Shown here: positions 45,680 to 57,831 of the stretch, one piece after another
Position numbering within the stretch: position 1 is the stretch's first letter
How the letters are laid out: each line of letters begins with the position of its first letter
DNA from: Plasmopara viticola
Lineage: Eukaryota; Oomycota; Peronosporomycetes; Peronosporales; Peronosporaceae
DNA: 64,000 nt
Reading direction: 5' to 3'
NCBI GenBank assembly: GCA_001695595.3
Contig: MBPM02000114.1
Location: 1-64,000 of the forward strand
Made by a program: the position numbers and the translations under genes
Notes under the pieces: model-generated
Databases searched by the model: none
The model's input: the letters and a program-made list of their open reading frames with translations, nothing else
What the model was told of the DNA's origin: nothing

Positions 45680-46437
45680 GCCAAACGAAGGGGAAATCCA
45701 CGTGCTGGTGGTATTTCGGCCAAAGACCACACTTCCTCTCTATACGCAGCAATTGCTGCCACGTTGTTTAAACGCACGTTCTTGAACGTTCCCACGGATT
45801 CGAGAACTCAAAAGCTGAAGCAGCAATTGGTGAAGGACTTCAAATGTGATTGTGGGAAAATTAGAACGGCGACTCGATGCTTCTTTGCATGGTGATGAAA
45901 GTTGGTCTACCGAGTCCTGTTGCGATTGCATCTCATCTTTCTCGACGAGAACACGATCGCCTCAAAGATAATTTTGTGCAAATCGAGAATATTGACGTTG
46001 TGAATAACGGATTGCTGTTGTTCAGGCCGGTCGCAAGCGCCTTCGATGATCTCGACATTGCGTTCCTTGTCGACAAGTACGATCTGTTCACATTAAATAT
46101 TTATAATCCAACGATCTAGACGCACAGCTGCTCATGGACAGCTTGACCCTAGAGCAATGAGATGTACTTGGAGGTGGATTCGTACCAGCATATTGGAGGG
46201 TAAGCACAAGTACAATCTACGCTCCAAATGCGCCGCGATTCAATGTGCTCACAACAGTCGGCGAGCTGGATGGTAAGGCACTTCGTTCCAAGCAGGTCAA
46301 TTCTACGTTCTTTTAGGCGCTGTTTATACTTTCAAGCTCAGTTTGTCAGAACCAAGGCGATTACCCAAGGATGGGTGTCGAAAGATTTTAAGGTCAATGA
46401 CTTCTCGTCAAAAGGTTTTACACTGAAGAAAGGATGA
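45680..46437 (+). pseudogene. CRN junction and HNH remnant, copy 11
   Basis: After the stop at 45679, FEPNEGEIHVLVV is still legible out of frame, followed by a 1-base loss at GTATTTCGG. The HNH core is open from ATG 45877 to 46119 (ASHLSRREHD, Asn-Asn-Gly) and the C-terminal part at 46228-46437. The tail leads to the 94-aa ORF. Confidence 0.7.
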
Positions 46438-46700
46438 AATTGCTATTTCTTTGCAATATGAACATTTCCAAAAGTCCGCCATAGCGACTTTAATCACATT
46501 ATCGTCGACGGTGATATAAGTGTTCGTTTGCTGGGTCGATCTCATTGGAACACGTGTGGTTGAATAGAAGCCTGTGACGCTCGTTCGTTCTAATCACCTG
46601 TATGATCTGATATCGTGTTAGCGAAGAAGAGCTTCGCGCTAATAACAGAACCTCGACAAGCAGCTAACAGGTTTCAGCTGAAGAGAAGAAAAAAAAGTAG

Positions 46701-46985
46701 CTAATTCTTATGCCGTGACTTATCTTTGAAAGATGGATATTTATTCTTGACAGATACATATTTAAACCTCCAACTGAAGTATTGCTCATCGTTTTCAACA
46801 ATCCACTTAACGAACTTGTTCTTATGTTTGCCCCGACGCACGATATAGCTATCGTCTCCAGCTTGAAACTTGCTGGCTAAAAAGCGTCTTATATTCGAGT
46901 CTTCCGATTGTTCGTTGTATAACCATCGACAGTATGAGGCATTTTGCTCATAGACTTCAAATTCAGACATTTCAAACTCAGACAT
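46701..46985 (-). CDS. hypothetical 94-aa protein (S5)
   Basis: Full-length, with the SNIRRF variant, convergent with copy 11. Confidence 0.5.
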   Translation of the reverse strand: MSEFEMSEFEVYEQNASYCRWLYNEQSEDSNIRRFLASKFQAGDDSYIVRRGKHKNKFVKWIVENDEQYFSWRFKYVSVKNKYPSFKDKSRHKN

Positions 46986-47469
46986 TTTTTGTAGTGTATG
47001 TGGTATATGGGGTATGCTCGTATATTGTATAGAATATAATTCAGGATCACTAATTAAATTAACTCACGACTGATTCATATTTTGTAATTCTGTTACGAAA
47101 AGCTACTGTAGTTACTTCATCGCGTAGTGGTAGCTATTTGTTGACATTTATGTTACATCCAGACAAAAAAAGACCAACCACCTGACTAAACAAATGTTGT
47201 GTTGGTTTTCTGCGTCCGTAATTATGTTGATGATTTAAATTGTTATAGTTTTGTGCTTCAGTGTTTTCTGCCCATTGACACCATAGGATGGGGCTTGTCA
47301 AAATTGGATTTTTATTTTTTTCTGTTTCTAATAGTGTAGGGATGGGGGTCAAGGAGTGTGTAAAAAGAGAAAAATAAGTTATAGTGCAAATGTTGCTTTA
47401 TCATCATATACTTTCATCGTTCATTGGACTCGTCTCCAGAAGACGTTCAACTTCAGCTCACGGTCTTAA
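46986..47469 (-). other. T-type interval, copy T5
   Basis: Reverse copy of 1071-1554. ATG-less frame at 47134-47352. No gene is called. Confidence 0.4.
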
Positions 47470-47711
47470 ATGCAAAAGACTGCTTCCAACACGGTAAACT
47501 TAATTGAGGACGACGCCACATCCGCTTCTATTGTAGGCTACACAGCTGTTGAATCCAAATATGGCCTTAACAGCAACAAATTCAACATAAAATGGTGTTG
47601 TGTAATTTGATCATACAGCATACGGCTAGACGACTTCACTCGGCTTCATGGTCTCGGTTGACCGTACCATACAGTCATCTATGGCCATGCTGTTTACAGT
47701 CGCTAATTTGA
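47470..47711 (+). pseudogene. 80-aa ORF family, frameshifted (Q5)
   Basis: A T is missing in the TTCAACATAAAATGG stretch near 47588, which shifts the frame half-way. The start MQKTASNTVNLIEDD is kept. The loss of the frame in one of five recent copies argues that this ORF is not under strong selection. Confidence 0.45.
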
Positions 47712-48076
47712 ATGAATACTTTACGTCACAGTAATCTTGACAACAATTGAGAATTAGACTTTATCTGCTGCTATGCAGTTCCTTCTCAACGCGAACAGAC
47801 ACGAAATTTGTTTTACTGCAAACCTTAAAATCTTCGACCAACTTCCATTATCGAATTGCTCAAGTTTAGATCGGCATTAGCAGCTTTTATTGTGTCAAAA
47901 CTACAGTCGGCGAGTCAGCGTCTAATATATGCTGCTTGCGTATTTTGCACGGACATATCAAATAGTTTAATAGTACTCACTTTAGAGGCTATTTGCTTTA
48001 GGATACTTAGGATCGGTACTAGTCATGGGATTATGACTTTGAGTGGTTTTGGAAAAACCTTGAATCGTCATTAGTC

Positions 48077-48391
48077 ATGTCGAAGCTCAAAGTCCCGCCG
48101 GTGCGCATGGCGACACCCGGAATCCGGCTACACTGTGGCCCTACGGGGCTCAATGAGGCTATTTTGGAATTAAACTTTCTACGATCAAACAATGAAACCG
48201 CAACGACATCTGACAAGCCACTTCTGACAACAGGAGGTGCCGAACAAGGAGATCAAGTTGTGGAGCGTGGGTGAGATGGAGGACATCGCAGCCAAGGGCG
48301 GCTCAGCGCTTGAGTTCATTTCCAGCCTCTCGGGGCACGATCGTTGCCTTGATTGTGTGCTGTTCTCACATGGACGAAACATTTTTTCTTG
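48077..48391 (+). pseudogene. WD40 fragment resembling N-terminus of CAF-1 p60 subunit (copy C5)
   Basis: Two frames, as in C3: MSKLKVPPVR to GGAEQGDQVVERG, then KEIKLWSVGEMED in the neighbouring frame. Ends at the same GRNIFS point. Confidence 0.55.
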
Positions 48392-48535
48392 AATGTAACG
48401 AAAAAACCAATGAAGATGTTTTGGAAAATAGCTCGCCCTGTACTCCAATTAGCCCTCCTGGCTATGTTCAATGCAATATAATAAAGCGATTTTTTGTTAT
48501 GTTATCAATGGTGTCATGGTCAACTTTCCATTAAA

Positions 48536-51500
48536 GTCGAAATGGTGCGCTGACTCTTGACGCCCAAAAGTCGTCCACGTCGTCATTATGCATTCTCTTG
48601 CCAACATATAGAAGACGCTTGTAACCATCGCTTACGACCACTGTATTCAGCACTCGAAGGCATCGATATTTGAGTTCAAAGAGCCGATGCGATACCAATA
48701 GTCAATCGCTGATGAAACTAATAGTCTATTGGCTAGAAGGAAAACTGGGTCACAAACGATCGATCGATCAGATACTTAGCGTCATCCGATACACTCAATT
48801 TGATGCGCGGTCAAAATTATGTGATCTAACCGTATCAAGATTATGGGAAGACCAAACATATATGACCAGGTAGGTGGCCCGATCCATTCCAACTACTAGC
48901 AACATACGATCGTATGAAGCACAATGTAATCGGCTTGATAGGTTCTCATTAATTGCGCAACTATGGCTCACGTATTAGTTGGAGTATGATCTACTTGCGT
49001 AGTAGGTCAGCCGCGTTCTATTCACAATTTTTATCATCCGTCAACAACCACTAAAGTCAGCAAGGTGTACGTGTCCAAACAGGCACAATAGTTATCAGAC
49101 AAAGCATACAAGTATTTTGTGCTACACTCTAGCCGGTATAGCGCCCGATTCGCACCCACTTCTATAGAAGCTTCAGGTTGGGTGTTCATTTTGAAAAAAA
49201 CGTAAGAAATTTAGAAAATAAAGGCTCAAGCATTAAACTTCATCAACCACACGATTGGCCAATGTTCTTGTGGTAAACAAATGTTTTGTCCCACACAAAC
49301 ACCGTAAGCTACATGTCGACCCAGAGTTGAGCTTGGGCGGAAAACATGATCGCGCTCTACCTGCTATCGGGAGTAGTCAAGTCCCAATATAGTAAGGGGG
49401 CTTTTAGCGACACAGTAGCCAATTAGTCAATTGCGCACACCGCGCGCAGTCTAAAATAGACTTTGTCTCAGCGCACACCACCTATCCTACGACCTGTCAG
49501 GTCGGATCAACCAGCGGACCGAGCTTAAGGAATAAACGACGAGAACATAAAGAAAAGCTTCATTAAATTCCTTCCACGAAGCTTAGACCTTCTTCCCTGT
49601 CGGGGTTCAATGTGAGATTACAGCCTCGAAAAGTTTACAAGACCCGATATATTACACTGTTGTGGGCCTGAATACTCGAATTGTACCAATAGCGTCACAC
49701 AAATGGAGAGATGCAGAACAAATTATAAGATGGTCTGGACAAAGCATCAAAGAAGGATTGTTGACGATGCTGTTTTAAGCGCTCATCAATTTGAGCATCT
49801 GAACGTACTTGAGCTCCTCAGAAAGGACACCTCCAACCTTTTACCAAAAAAGAGAGCATTGAAACGTATGGTACACAATTAAGAAAGAATTTGCTATATG
49901 TAACACAAATGGTCCCGCCACTAGCTTCTCCTTGCTCCAACTTCAGCAAGAGAGAAATCCATGCTTTACATTGTCTAATACCGACTAAAAAGGTCAACCG
50001 CTTCCAAATACGCCGCAACTCTATACTCAATTGCATTGTTCGCTGGTCATAACAGTGGTACAAAGGAACCACAGAGAAGACCTTGTGCGTAACAAGATAT
50101 CGACAGACTGCCAGTAATTACATCGCTGTTAAACAGCCGATATGAAAAAGCGGTATCAAGAGTACCACAAGATGCGCATATCGCAGATCTCTCGATGCTT
50201 GTAGTGATTCGCTGTAGGTGATTATCGTGCCCGATCCACAAGCTGCTCACCGCAAATTAAGCCACACCCCTTAGTCTTGATACTGCTTCCGTAAACTATG
50301 GGTTAAGTGCAGCTTTTAAAGAATCGAATTCTATGTCAAATAAGTTGGCTGGAACAACATTCTTTTTGGGGATTACTATAAAGTCGTAAAACTATCTTTG
50401 TCGTAGCACAAACTACACGGCTTATCGTACCGTAAGGTGTCTGGTCCATACCGACCGGCCAATGTATGTTTGGACAGGAGGCGAAGGACAAAAATTACAG
50501 CTTAGCTTTCTACCACGTTAGCGATTCATCATACAATCGTTTTTGTATCATCCTTCATAGTAGATTGTGACTTAGCACTATCGACGTCTAACACACCACA
50601 CGTCCGACAAACGTGTGGCTAGGCTGCCACTCGATAAAAAGCAGAGCTTGCGACTCCAACGTGATCATGATGGGCGACACATGCCATCAATGACAGTATA
50701 TAATTTCCGATATTAGCAATGAGTTATGGTAGCACAAGTCGTTGCGAGCATTACTTTGAGTAGTGACAGAATGGCAAGCGCCAGCGTGATGTTAAGTTGT
50801 ACAGAAATTTAAGTTTTACGTATGGTGCAACACTCGAACGACAAATGGTGCAAGTGCTTTATGGTTGGTCATTGAGCGGAGGCTTATCGAGCGACTTCGT
50901 TTTGTTGCAAGCTTTACCACCTAAGTGAAAATATGTTAAGTCCAGAAGGGAGAAAGCGAATCCTTGCTTGAAAAATTAGCTTCGACACATTTTATTTAAA
51001 TGACTGCGATACTAAGCCGCAATCTTTATCAAGCTTTACTGGCATCAATGCGAACAAAGAGGTGACATATTCAATCAACGACAGTGCTACGACGCATGCT
51101 ATTCTGATGCAGAAACGTTTTTGGTTATTTTAGCAAACTTCAGATTCTAGCAATGTCATAGCCATCAAAAGTACTAGCTCGGCTGCTCGAGAATGTTGTC
51201 GTGCTTGAATTTCATCGACAAAAAGAACGACTGCTAGTTCCAGCATAACCAATTATGCAGCAAAGTTAAATTCGAAACGTGCTAAAAGAATCCTTTTTCA
51301 CTAAGGTATTGCTCGAACGCAGCTGCACTGATTTGATGCAATCAGTGCATGTATGAAGTCGCTCCCTTTTACTGAGTGCTGGATGCAGACGGGAGCAAGC
51401 TTGACCATCACACGCACGACGAGAGACGACAAGATAGATGTCTGACGAAAGAAAAGTAGAACAGCTATGCGAACATTCGTATAATTAGGCATTGCCTTCG

Positions 51501-52347
51501 CATAGGGATAAAGGCGAACGGAGATGCACGTAATCACTTTACTTTCCTTTTAAACAAAGGAAGAAGAATGGATGGTCTTCAACTGTGGTCTCTACTGCAC
51601 ACATTAACCGGCTGTGGATGATGCATTGTTCTACACAAACTAAATGATTAGTTTTAAAGAGCAAGTGTTACCTTCATCATGATCTATTCGGACACTTCGA
51701 GCCTGGATAGCTTATTAAGGAAATTTATCACTGACATTTGACGTACCAAGAAAAATGTTTTGTGACGCATGTTCCAATCTAAACTATTACTTTTCGATCA
51801 ACATATACAAAGCGTTTAGCAGACTTGAAAGTGCTGTTTTTGGGTCGATTTTCTATCGACAAGCTCCTTTAGCTACGTCACAATTAAATGTATAGTTTCT
51901 CACGGTAAACAAACGTACATCTTCTTACCTTACAACGGCCAAATTGTCGATCAGTATTGTTAATATCATGACACGATATTCTAATGATTTGATCACGACT
52001 GTACGCGTAGATGACGCTGCTTAAACTCGTGCTTAATTCGTGCTTTTTCAACAAGATGTTAAAAGCGTCCGGTTTATATGCGCATGACTCAGAAGCATCA
52101 AATTGGTGCAAATGATAGTGAGCCTAACTTTTTTATGATATGATCTCATTCCTCTTTATTTACAATTAAAATGGAGTCTTCTATGAGGATTGCATTTAGC
52201 TTTTTTGTACTATCGTCACAGTGATAAGCATGTATGGTGCATTCTTCGACATCAGCGTATTGCGCAAACTGCCTCACAAATCTATCTTACAAATGAATGG
52301 GGTGACAGGAATCCAGATAATGAAGCATTCAATTATCTGCTACAGTT
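48536..52347 (+). repeat. D segment copy D4 (forward)
   Basis: Nearly identical to D1. Hairpin at 50596-50618. Open but ATG-less frames at 49818-50072, 50047-50250 and 51301-51537 (minus) and the LHQFD-type frame at 51884-52111 (minus). A 67-codon frame at 48670-48873 overlaps a GATCGATCGATC run. No gene can be supported. Confidence 0.6.
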
Positions 52348-52778
52348 TTAGCCAGCCCCTCGACTTCGTGACAAACAATCACGCAAATCGAAAAGCGTGA
52401 TAGACCAAGAGGGTCCTGCAGCACCTTTTTTGCTGCGGAACGTTCGGCACCAGCTGCAGGACGTCTTGCACCGGCTTACTGAGTAGTCATAATTAATAAA
52501 CGATTTACTTGTTTCAAGCAAACCACATGATCTAACCATGTACGATAGTAACAGTAACGCGAAGTAGCTTGCCAATTATGCAATTCATTACTTAAAATAC
52601 CATATAATAATAAGATCACCACCAACACGTAGATTTCCCCTTTGTTTGGCTTAAAGTAGTCTTTGAAAAACTTCGGGTTCTTGGTCCACAACAACGGAAG
52701 CATGTGCAAATAGCCTTCCGGGTGTCTATGTTCATCGAGCGTCACACCTTCCGCGCCGCTTCTATCCAACCACACGTG
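52348..52778 (-). pseudogene. second CRN N-terminal fragment, copy of locus 12
   Basis: The cleanest reading of the subtype: WLDRSGAEGVTLDEHRHPEG, PLLWTKNPKFFKDYFKPNKG, YVLVVI, then 46 further residues to a stop (52476-52775 is one frame). Confidence 0.6.
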
Positions 52779-52848
52779 TTTCAGTGAGATCGACCCAGCA
52801 AACGAACACTTATATCACTCACCGTCCACGATAATGTGATTGGAGTCG

Positions 52849-54294
52849 CTAAGGCAAACATCCAGAGATGTTCGTATAGCCAAGAAATAGCAATATCATC
52901 TTTTCTTCCAGTGTGAATCCTTCTGACGAGAAGTCATCGAAGCTATATACTTTCGACACCCATCCTTCGTGCAGTCGCCTTTGTTCTAGCCAACTGAGCG
53001 TGATGATACAAACAGCGCCTAAAAGGACGTAGAATTGACCTGCTTGGAAAACGAAGTGCCTTACTTGGCAGCTCGCCAACTGTTGTGAGCACATTGAATC
53101 GCGGCGCATTTGTAGCGTAGATTGTACTTGTGCTTGCCCTCCAATATGCTGGTACGAATCCACCTCCAAGTACATCCCATTGCTCTTGGGTCAAGCTGTC
53201 CATGAGCAGCTGTGCGTCTAGATCGTTGGATTATAAATATTTGATGTGAACGGATCGTACTTGTCGACAAGGAACGCAATGTCGAGATCATCGAAGGCGC
53301 TTGCGACCGGCCTGAACAACAGCAATCCGTTATTTACAACGTCAATATTCTCGATTTGCACAAAATTACCTTTGAAGCGATCGTGTTCTCGTCGGAAAAG
53401 ATGAGATGCAATCGCAACAAGACTCGGTAGACCAACATTCATCACCATGCAAAGAAGCATCGAGTCGCCGTTCTTATTTTTCTTACAATCGCATTTGAAG
53501 TCCTTCACCGATTGCTGCTTCAGCTTTTGAGTTCTCGAATCCGTGGTACTGGGAATGTTCCAGAACGTGCGTTGGAACAACGTGGCAGCAATTGCTGCGT
53601 ATAGAGAGGAAGTGTGGTCTTTGGCCGGAACCACCACCAGCACGTGGATTTCCCCTTCGATTCGCTCAAATCTCTCTCCAAAGTTTGTCGGGTTTTTGAT
53701 CCACAACGAACGGATCCTTGTGCGTAATGAATCCGTCGTATGACGAATAGTAGTCCGGGTAATAGCCAAAGGCTTTACCACCGTATCCTTTGCCGTAACC
53801 ATAGTAGTCATTGCCGTTACCGTAGTTGTCATTGTCGTGGCCGTAGTGGTCGTTGCTGTAGCCGTAGAAGTCGTTGCCGTGGCCGTAGAAGTCGTTGCCG
53901 TGGCCGTGGTACTCATGGCTGTAGTCGTCGTAGTCCTTGCCGAATTTGCTGTAGCCGCTGTGTTCTTTGTGCACGAAGCTCTTGTGGTTGTGGTCGTCGT
54001 CCTTGCAGGCGTAAGCAACGTGGCCGTGGTCCTTGTGACCATAGTCGTCTTTGCCGTAGCTGTAGTCTGTTGACTCGGTGGACTGGGATTTATCGTCTTC
54101 CAGGCGCCGACGATAGTGCAATGCCCATGTCGTGGTGTCTTTTGCGGTGGTCACAATCGCGCTTAAGCGGGTGGTGACTGTAGTCCCCGTAGGAGCCAAG
54201 GAGCGATTCCCGCTGGAGCATCTCGGGCATTAATCGATTGCAGGATGGAGGCACTGACATATCGGCTTAGCACTGCAAGCATATCAAACTGCAT
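52849..54294 (-). pseudogene. CRN-HNH chimeric locus, copy 12 (longest CRN-HNH frame)
   Basis: The frame 53218-54042 is 274 codons and contains, in order, a Thr/Ala-rich stretch (about 1-90), LWIKNPTNFG (113-122), the exact HVLVVVP junction (133-139), and then the HNH-type domain. In CRN effectors this junction separates the translocation region from a variable effector domain. The domain has CDC (184-186) and C198 as possible metal ligands, ASHLFRREHD with His 214, and Asn-Asn-Gly at 237-239, but Ala-Phe-Asp at 249-251 without the expected third His, so catalysis is uncertain. It stops at YNPTI; the C-terminal part is in another frame (52849-53203). The frame starts without a useful ATG before the CRN part. 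The Gly/Tyr/His frame (53666-54199) and the signal-peptide ATG (54294) lie in other frames. Confidence 0.8.
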
Positions 54295-54876
54295 CTTGGC
54301 TGCGCAGTTGCTTGACTTGCATGGATGTATTTGCTAGTTGTGGCTTGCTGAGAAGAAGGCGAAATGAAAAGCGAGAGAGCGCAATATCTTAAGAGAGCTT
54401 CCTAATTGATGTGCCACGGCAAAAATAGTCTCTTGCGAGTCTCTTGGGACTGTACGGCAAGCGTAATCACTCTCGAGTCTCTTTCAGTATCTTGAGAGAG
54501 CTTTGTATATGACGATCGACCGAAGTGCCAATGCAAAAGAATTTGCAAGAGAATGACATATTTCTAAAAGCCGATTGACAAGGGTACCTTAATTATGATT
54601 GCATAGAAAAGTAGAACAGATGATCAGCTGGCTGAGCAAATTCTCTTGCCGTGCCACTTCATATACAAAGCTTTCTTCAAAAACTGAAAGAGACTAATGA
54701 TAAAAGCGTCTGCGACCACATCAATAATCAGCATTTGATCATTTCTCGCTCTCTCACTTTTCATTTCGCCTTCTTCTCAGCAATCGACAACAAGCGAATA
54801 CATCCATTCAAGTCGAGCAACTGCGCGGCCAAGATGCAGTTTACATCCATTTAAGTCAAGCAACTGCGCGGCCGAG
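54295..54876. promoter_or_regulatory. divergent promoter spacer P6 between copies 12 and 13
   Basis: Inr-type elements at 54358-54380 (-, altered to TCGCTTTTCATTTCGCC) and 54748-54770 (+, intact). Halves: left type R, right type L. About 41 bases around ACTGCGCGGCC...ATGCAGTTTA are tandemly duplicated at 54800-54887, which puts an upstream ATG at 54835 with a six-codon ORF (MQFTSI) before the main ATG at 54877. Confidence 0.6.
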
Positions 54877-55667
54877 ATGCAGTTTAATATGCTTGCAGTG
54901 CTATGCCTATACGTCAGTGCCTCCATCCTGCAATCGATTGATGCCCGAGGTGCTCCAGCGGGAATCGCTCCTTGGCTCCTACGGGGACTACAGTCACCAC
55001 CCGCTTAAGCGCGATTGTGACCACCGCAAAAGACACCACGACATGGGCATTGCACTATCGTCGGCGCCTGGAAGACGATAAATCCCGGTCCACCGAGTCA
55101 ACAGACTACAGCTACGGCAAAGACGACTATGGTCACAAGGACCACGGCCACGTTGCTTACGCCTGCAAGGACGACGACCACAACCACAAGAGCTTCGTGC
55201 ACAAAGAACACAGCGGCTACAGCAAATTCGGCAAGGACTACGACGACTACAGCCACGACTTCTACGGCCACGGCAACGACTTCTACGGTCACGGCAACGA
55301 CAACTACGGCAACGGCAATGACTACTATAGTTACGGCGAAGGATTCGGTGGCAAAGCCTTTGGCTATTACCCGGACTACTATTCGTCATACGACGGATTC
55401 ATTACGCACAAGGATCCGTTCGTTGTGGATCAAGAACTATACGAACTTTGGAGAGAGATTCGAGCCAAACGAAGGGGAAATTCACGTGCTGGTGGTGATT
55501 TCGGCCAAAGACCACACTTCCTCTCTATACGCAGCAATTGCTGCCACGTTGTTTAAACGCACGTTCTTGAACGTTCCCATAACCACGGATTCGAGAACTC
55601 AAAAGCTGAAGCAGCAATTGGTGAAGGACTTCAAATGTGATTGTGGGAAAATTAGAACGGCGACTCG
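54877..55667 (+). pseudogene. CRN-HNH chimeric locus, copy 13, N-terminal and CRN part
   Basis: The signal-peptide frame stops after about 43 codons. The Gly/Tyr/His frame 54972-55556 (no ATG) lacks the EYHGHGN unit and has TGA changed to CGA after LWREI, so it runs 24 codons further. The CRN frame 55129-55686 has LWIKNYTNFG, HVLVVIS and TTDSRTQKLKQQLVKDFKCD, then ends at GKIRTATRCFFAW because of the short A-run. Confidence 0.75.
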
Positions 55668-56261
55668 ATGCTTCTTTGCATGGTGATGAAAGTTGGTCTA
55701 CCGATTCCTGTTGCGATTGCATCTCATCTTTTTCGACGAGAACACGATCGCCTCAAAGGTAATTTTTTGCAAATCGAGAATATTGACGTTGTGAATAACG
55801 GATTGCTGCTGTTCAGGCCGATCGCAAGCGCCTTCGATGATCTCGACATTGCGTTCCTTGTCGACAAGTACGATCTGTTCACATTAAATCTAGACGCACA
55901 GCTTCTCATGGACAGCTTGACCCAAGAGCAATGGGATGTACTTGGAGGTGGATACGTACCAACATATTGGAGGGCAAGCACAAGTCCAATCTACACTTTA
56001 AATGCGCCGCGGTTTAATGTGCTCACAACATTTGGCGAGCTAGATGGTAAGGCACTTCGTTTTCCAAGCAGGTCAATTCTACGTCCTGTTAGGCGCTCTT
56101 TGTACCATCAAGCTCAGTTGGCCAGAGCAAAGGCGTTTACCCAAGGATGGGTGTCGAAAGATTATAGCTTCGATGACTTCTCGTCAGGAGGGTTCACACC
56201 GGAAGAAAATATGATATTGCTATTTCTTGGCTATACGAACATCTCCGGAAGTTTGCCATAG
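55668..56261 (+). CDS. 197-aa HNH-nuclease-like ORF, copy 13
   Basis: An ATG-initiated open frame covers the whole HNH-like domain and its C-terminal extension. Visible: C4, PVAIASHLFRREHD with His 20, Asn-Asn-Gly at 43-45, SAFDDLDIAFL at 54-64, QEQWDVLGGGYVPTYWRAS at 86-104, NAPRFNVLTTFGELDGKALR at 112-131, and GWVSKDYSFDDFSS at 160-173. The pattern resembles HNH_2-type domains found in fungal and CRN-type proteins (family knowledge), with the third His not seen. In most copies a TAG after YNPTI cuts this frame. Here a 17-base loss (bases after TTCACATTAAAT) removes that stop and rejoins the frames. No promoter of its own is seen, and the upstream CRN frame ends 19 bases into this ORF, out of phase. 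Confidence 0.5.
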   Translation: MLLCMVMKVGLPIPVAIASHLFRREHDRLKGNFLQIENIDVVNNGLLLFRPIASAFDDLDIAFLVDKYDLFTLNLDAQLLMDSLTQEQWDVLGGGYVPTYWRASTSPIYTLNAPRFNVLTTFGELDGKALRFPSRSILRPVRRSLYHQAQLARAKAFTQGWVSKDYSFDDFSSGGFTPEENMILLFLGYTNISGSLP

Positions 56262-56332
56262 CGACTTCAATCACATTATCGTGGACGGTGGGTTATATAA
56301 GTGTTCGTTTGCTGGGTCGATCTCACTGAAAC

Positions 56333-56762
56333 ACGTGTGGTTGGATAGAAGCGGCGCGGAAGGTGTGACGCTCGATGATCATAGACACCCGGAAGGCTAT
56401 TTGCACATGCTTCCGTTGTTGTGGACCAAGAAACCGAAGTTCTTCAAAGACTACTTTAAGCCAAACAAAGGGAAAAACCACGTGTCGGTGGTGATCGTAT
56501 TATTATATGGTATTTTAAGTAATGAATTGCATAATTGGCAAGCTACTTCGCGTTACTGTTACTATCGTACATGGTTAGATTATGTGGTATGCTTGAAACA
56601 AGTAAATCGTTTATTAATTATGACTACTCAGTAAGCCGGTGCAAGACGTCCTGCAGCTGGTGCCGAACGTTCCGCAGCAGAAAAGGGGTTGCAGGACCCT
56701 CTTGGTCTATCACGCTTTTCGATCTGCGTGATTGTTTGTCACGAAGTCGAGGGGCTGGCTAA
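56333..56762 (+). pseudogene. second CRN N-terminal fragment, copy of locus 13
   Basis: In frame with a longer ATG-less ORF from 56227 to 56634 that reads NHIIVDGGLYKCSFAGSISL before WLDRSGAEGVTLDDHRHPEG, so the gap after the HNH domain may be the upstream part of this second CRN. The junction reads NHVSVVIV. Confidence 0.6.
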
Positions 56763-57831
56763 AACTGTAGCAGATAATTGAATGCTTCATTATCTGGATT
56801 CCTGTCACCCCATTCATTTGTAAGATAGATTTGTGAGGCAGTTTGCGCAATACGCTGATGTCGAAGAATGCACCATACATGCTTATCACTGTGACGATAG
56901 TACAAAAAAGCTAAATGCAATCCTCATAGAAGACTCCATTTTAATTGTAAATAAAGAGGAATGAGATCATATCATAAAAAAGTTAGGCTCACTATCATTT
57001 GCACCAATTTGATGCTTCTGAGTCATGCGCATATAAACCGGACGCTTTTGACATCTTGTTGAAAAGGCACGAATTAAGCACGAGTTTAAGCAGCGTCATC
57101 TACGCGTACAGTCGTGATCAAATCATCAGAATATCGTGTCATGATATGAACAATACTGATCGACAATTTGGCCGTTGTAAGGTAAGAAGATGTACGTTTG
57201 TTTACCGTGAGAAACTATACATTTAATTGTGACGTAGCTAAAGGAGCTTGTCGATAGAAAATCGACCCAAAAACAGCACTTTCAAGTCTGCTAAATTGTT
57301 TGTATATGTTGATCGAAAAGCTATATTTTAGATTAGAACATGCGTCACAAAACATTTTTCTTGGTACGTCAAATGTCAGGGATAAATTTCCTTAATAAGC
57401 TATCCAGGCTCGAAGTGTCCAAATAGATCATGATGAAGGTAACACTTGCTCTTTAAAACTAATCATTTAGTTTGTGTAGAACAATGCATCATCCACAGCC
57501 GGATATTGTGTGCAGTAGAGACCACAGTTGAAGACCATCCATTCTTCTTCCTTTGTTTAAAAGGAAAGTAAAGTGATTACATGCATCTCCGTTCGCCTTT
57601 ATCCCTATGCGAAGGCAAAGCCTAATTATACGAATGTTCGCATAGCTGTTCCACTTTTCTTTCGTCAGACATCTATCTTGTCGTCTCTCGTCGTGCGTGT
57701 GATGGTCAAGCTTGCTCCCGTCTGCATCCACCACTCAGTAAAAGGGAGCGACTTCATACATGCACTGATTGCATCAAATCAGTGCAGCTGCATTTGAGCA
57801 ATACCTTAGTGAAAAAGGTTTCTTTTAGCAC
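56763..57831 (-). repeat. partial D segment (reversed)
   Basis: Counterpart of 15669-16736. Full LHQFD-type frame at 56999-57226 (plus, opens with TTG). No gene is called. Confidence 0.55.

Larger units (their letters stand above)
44807..54585. repeat. 9.8-kb module, interior in forward orientation
   Basis: Copy 11 (+), 94-aa ORF, 80-aa ORF, WD40 fragment, D4, CRN fragment, copy 12 (-). Same order as 3760-13479, offset by about 41 kb. Confidence 0.8.
54586..57831. repeat. truncated module arm (copy 13 to partial D)
   Basis: Counterpart of 13480-16736 with the same break after TTTCTTTTAGCA. Confidence 0.75.
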
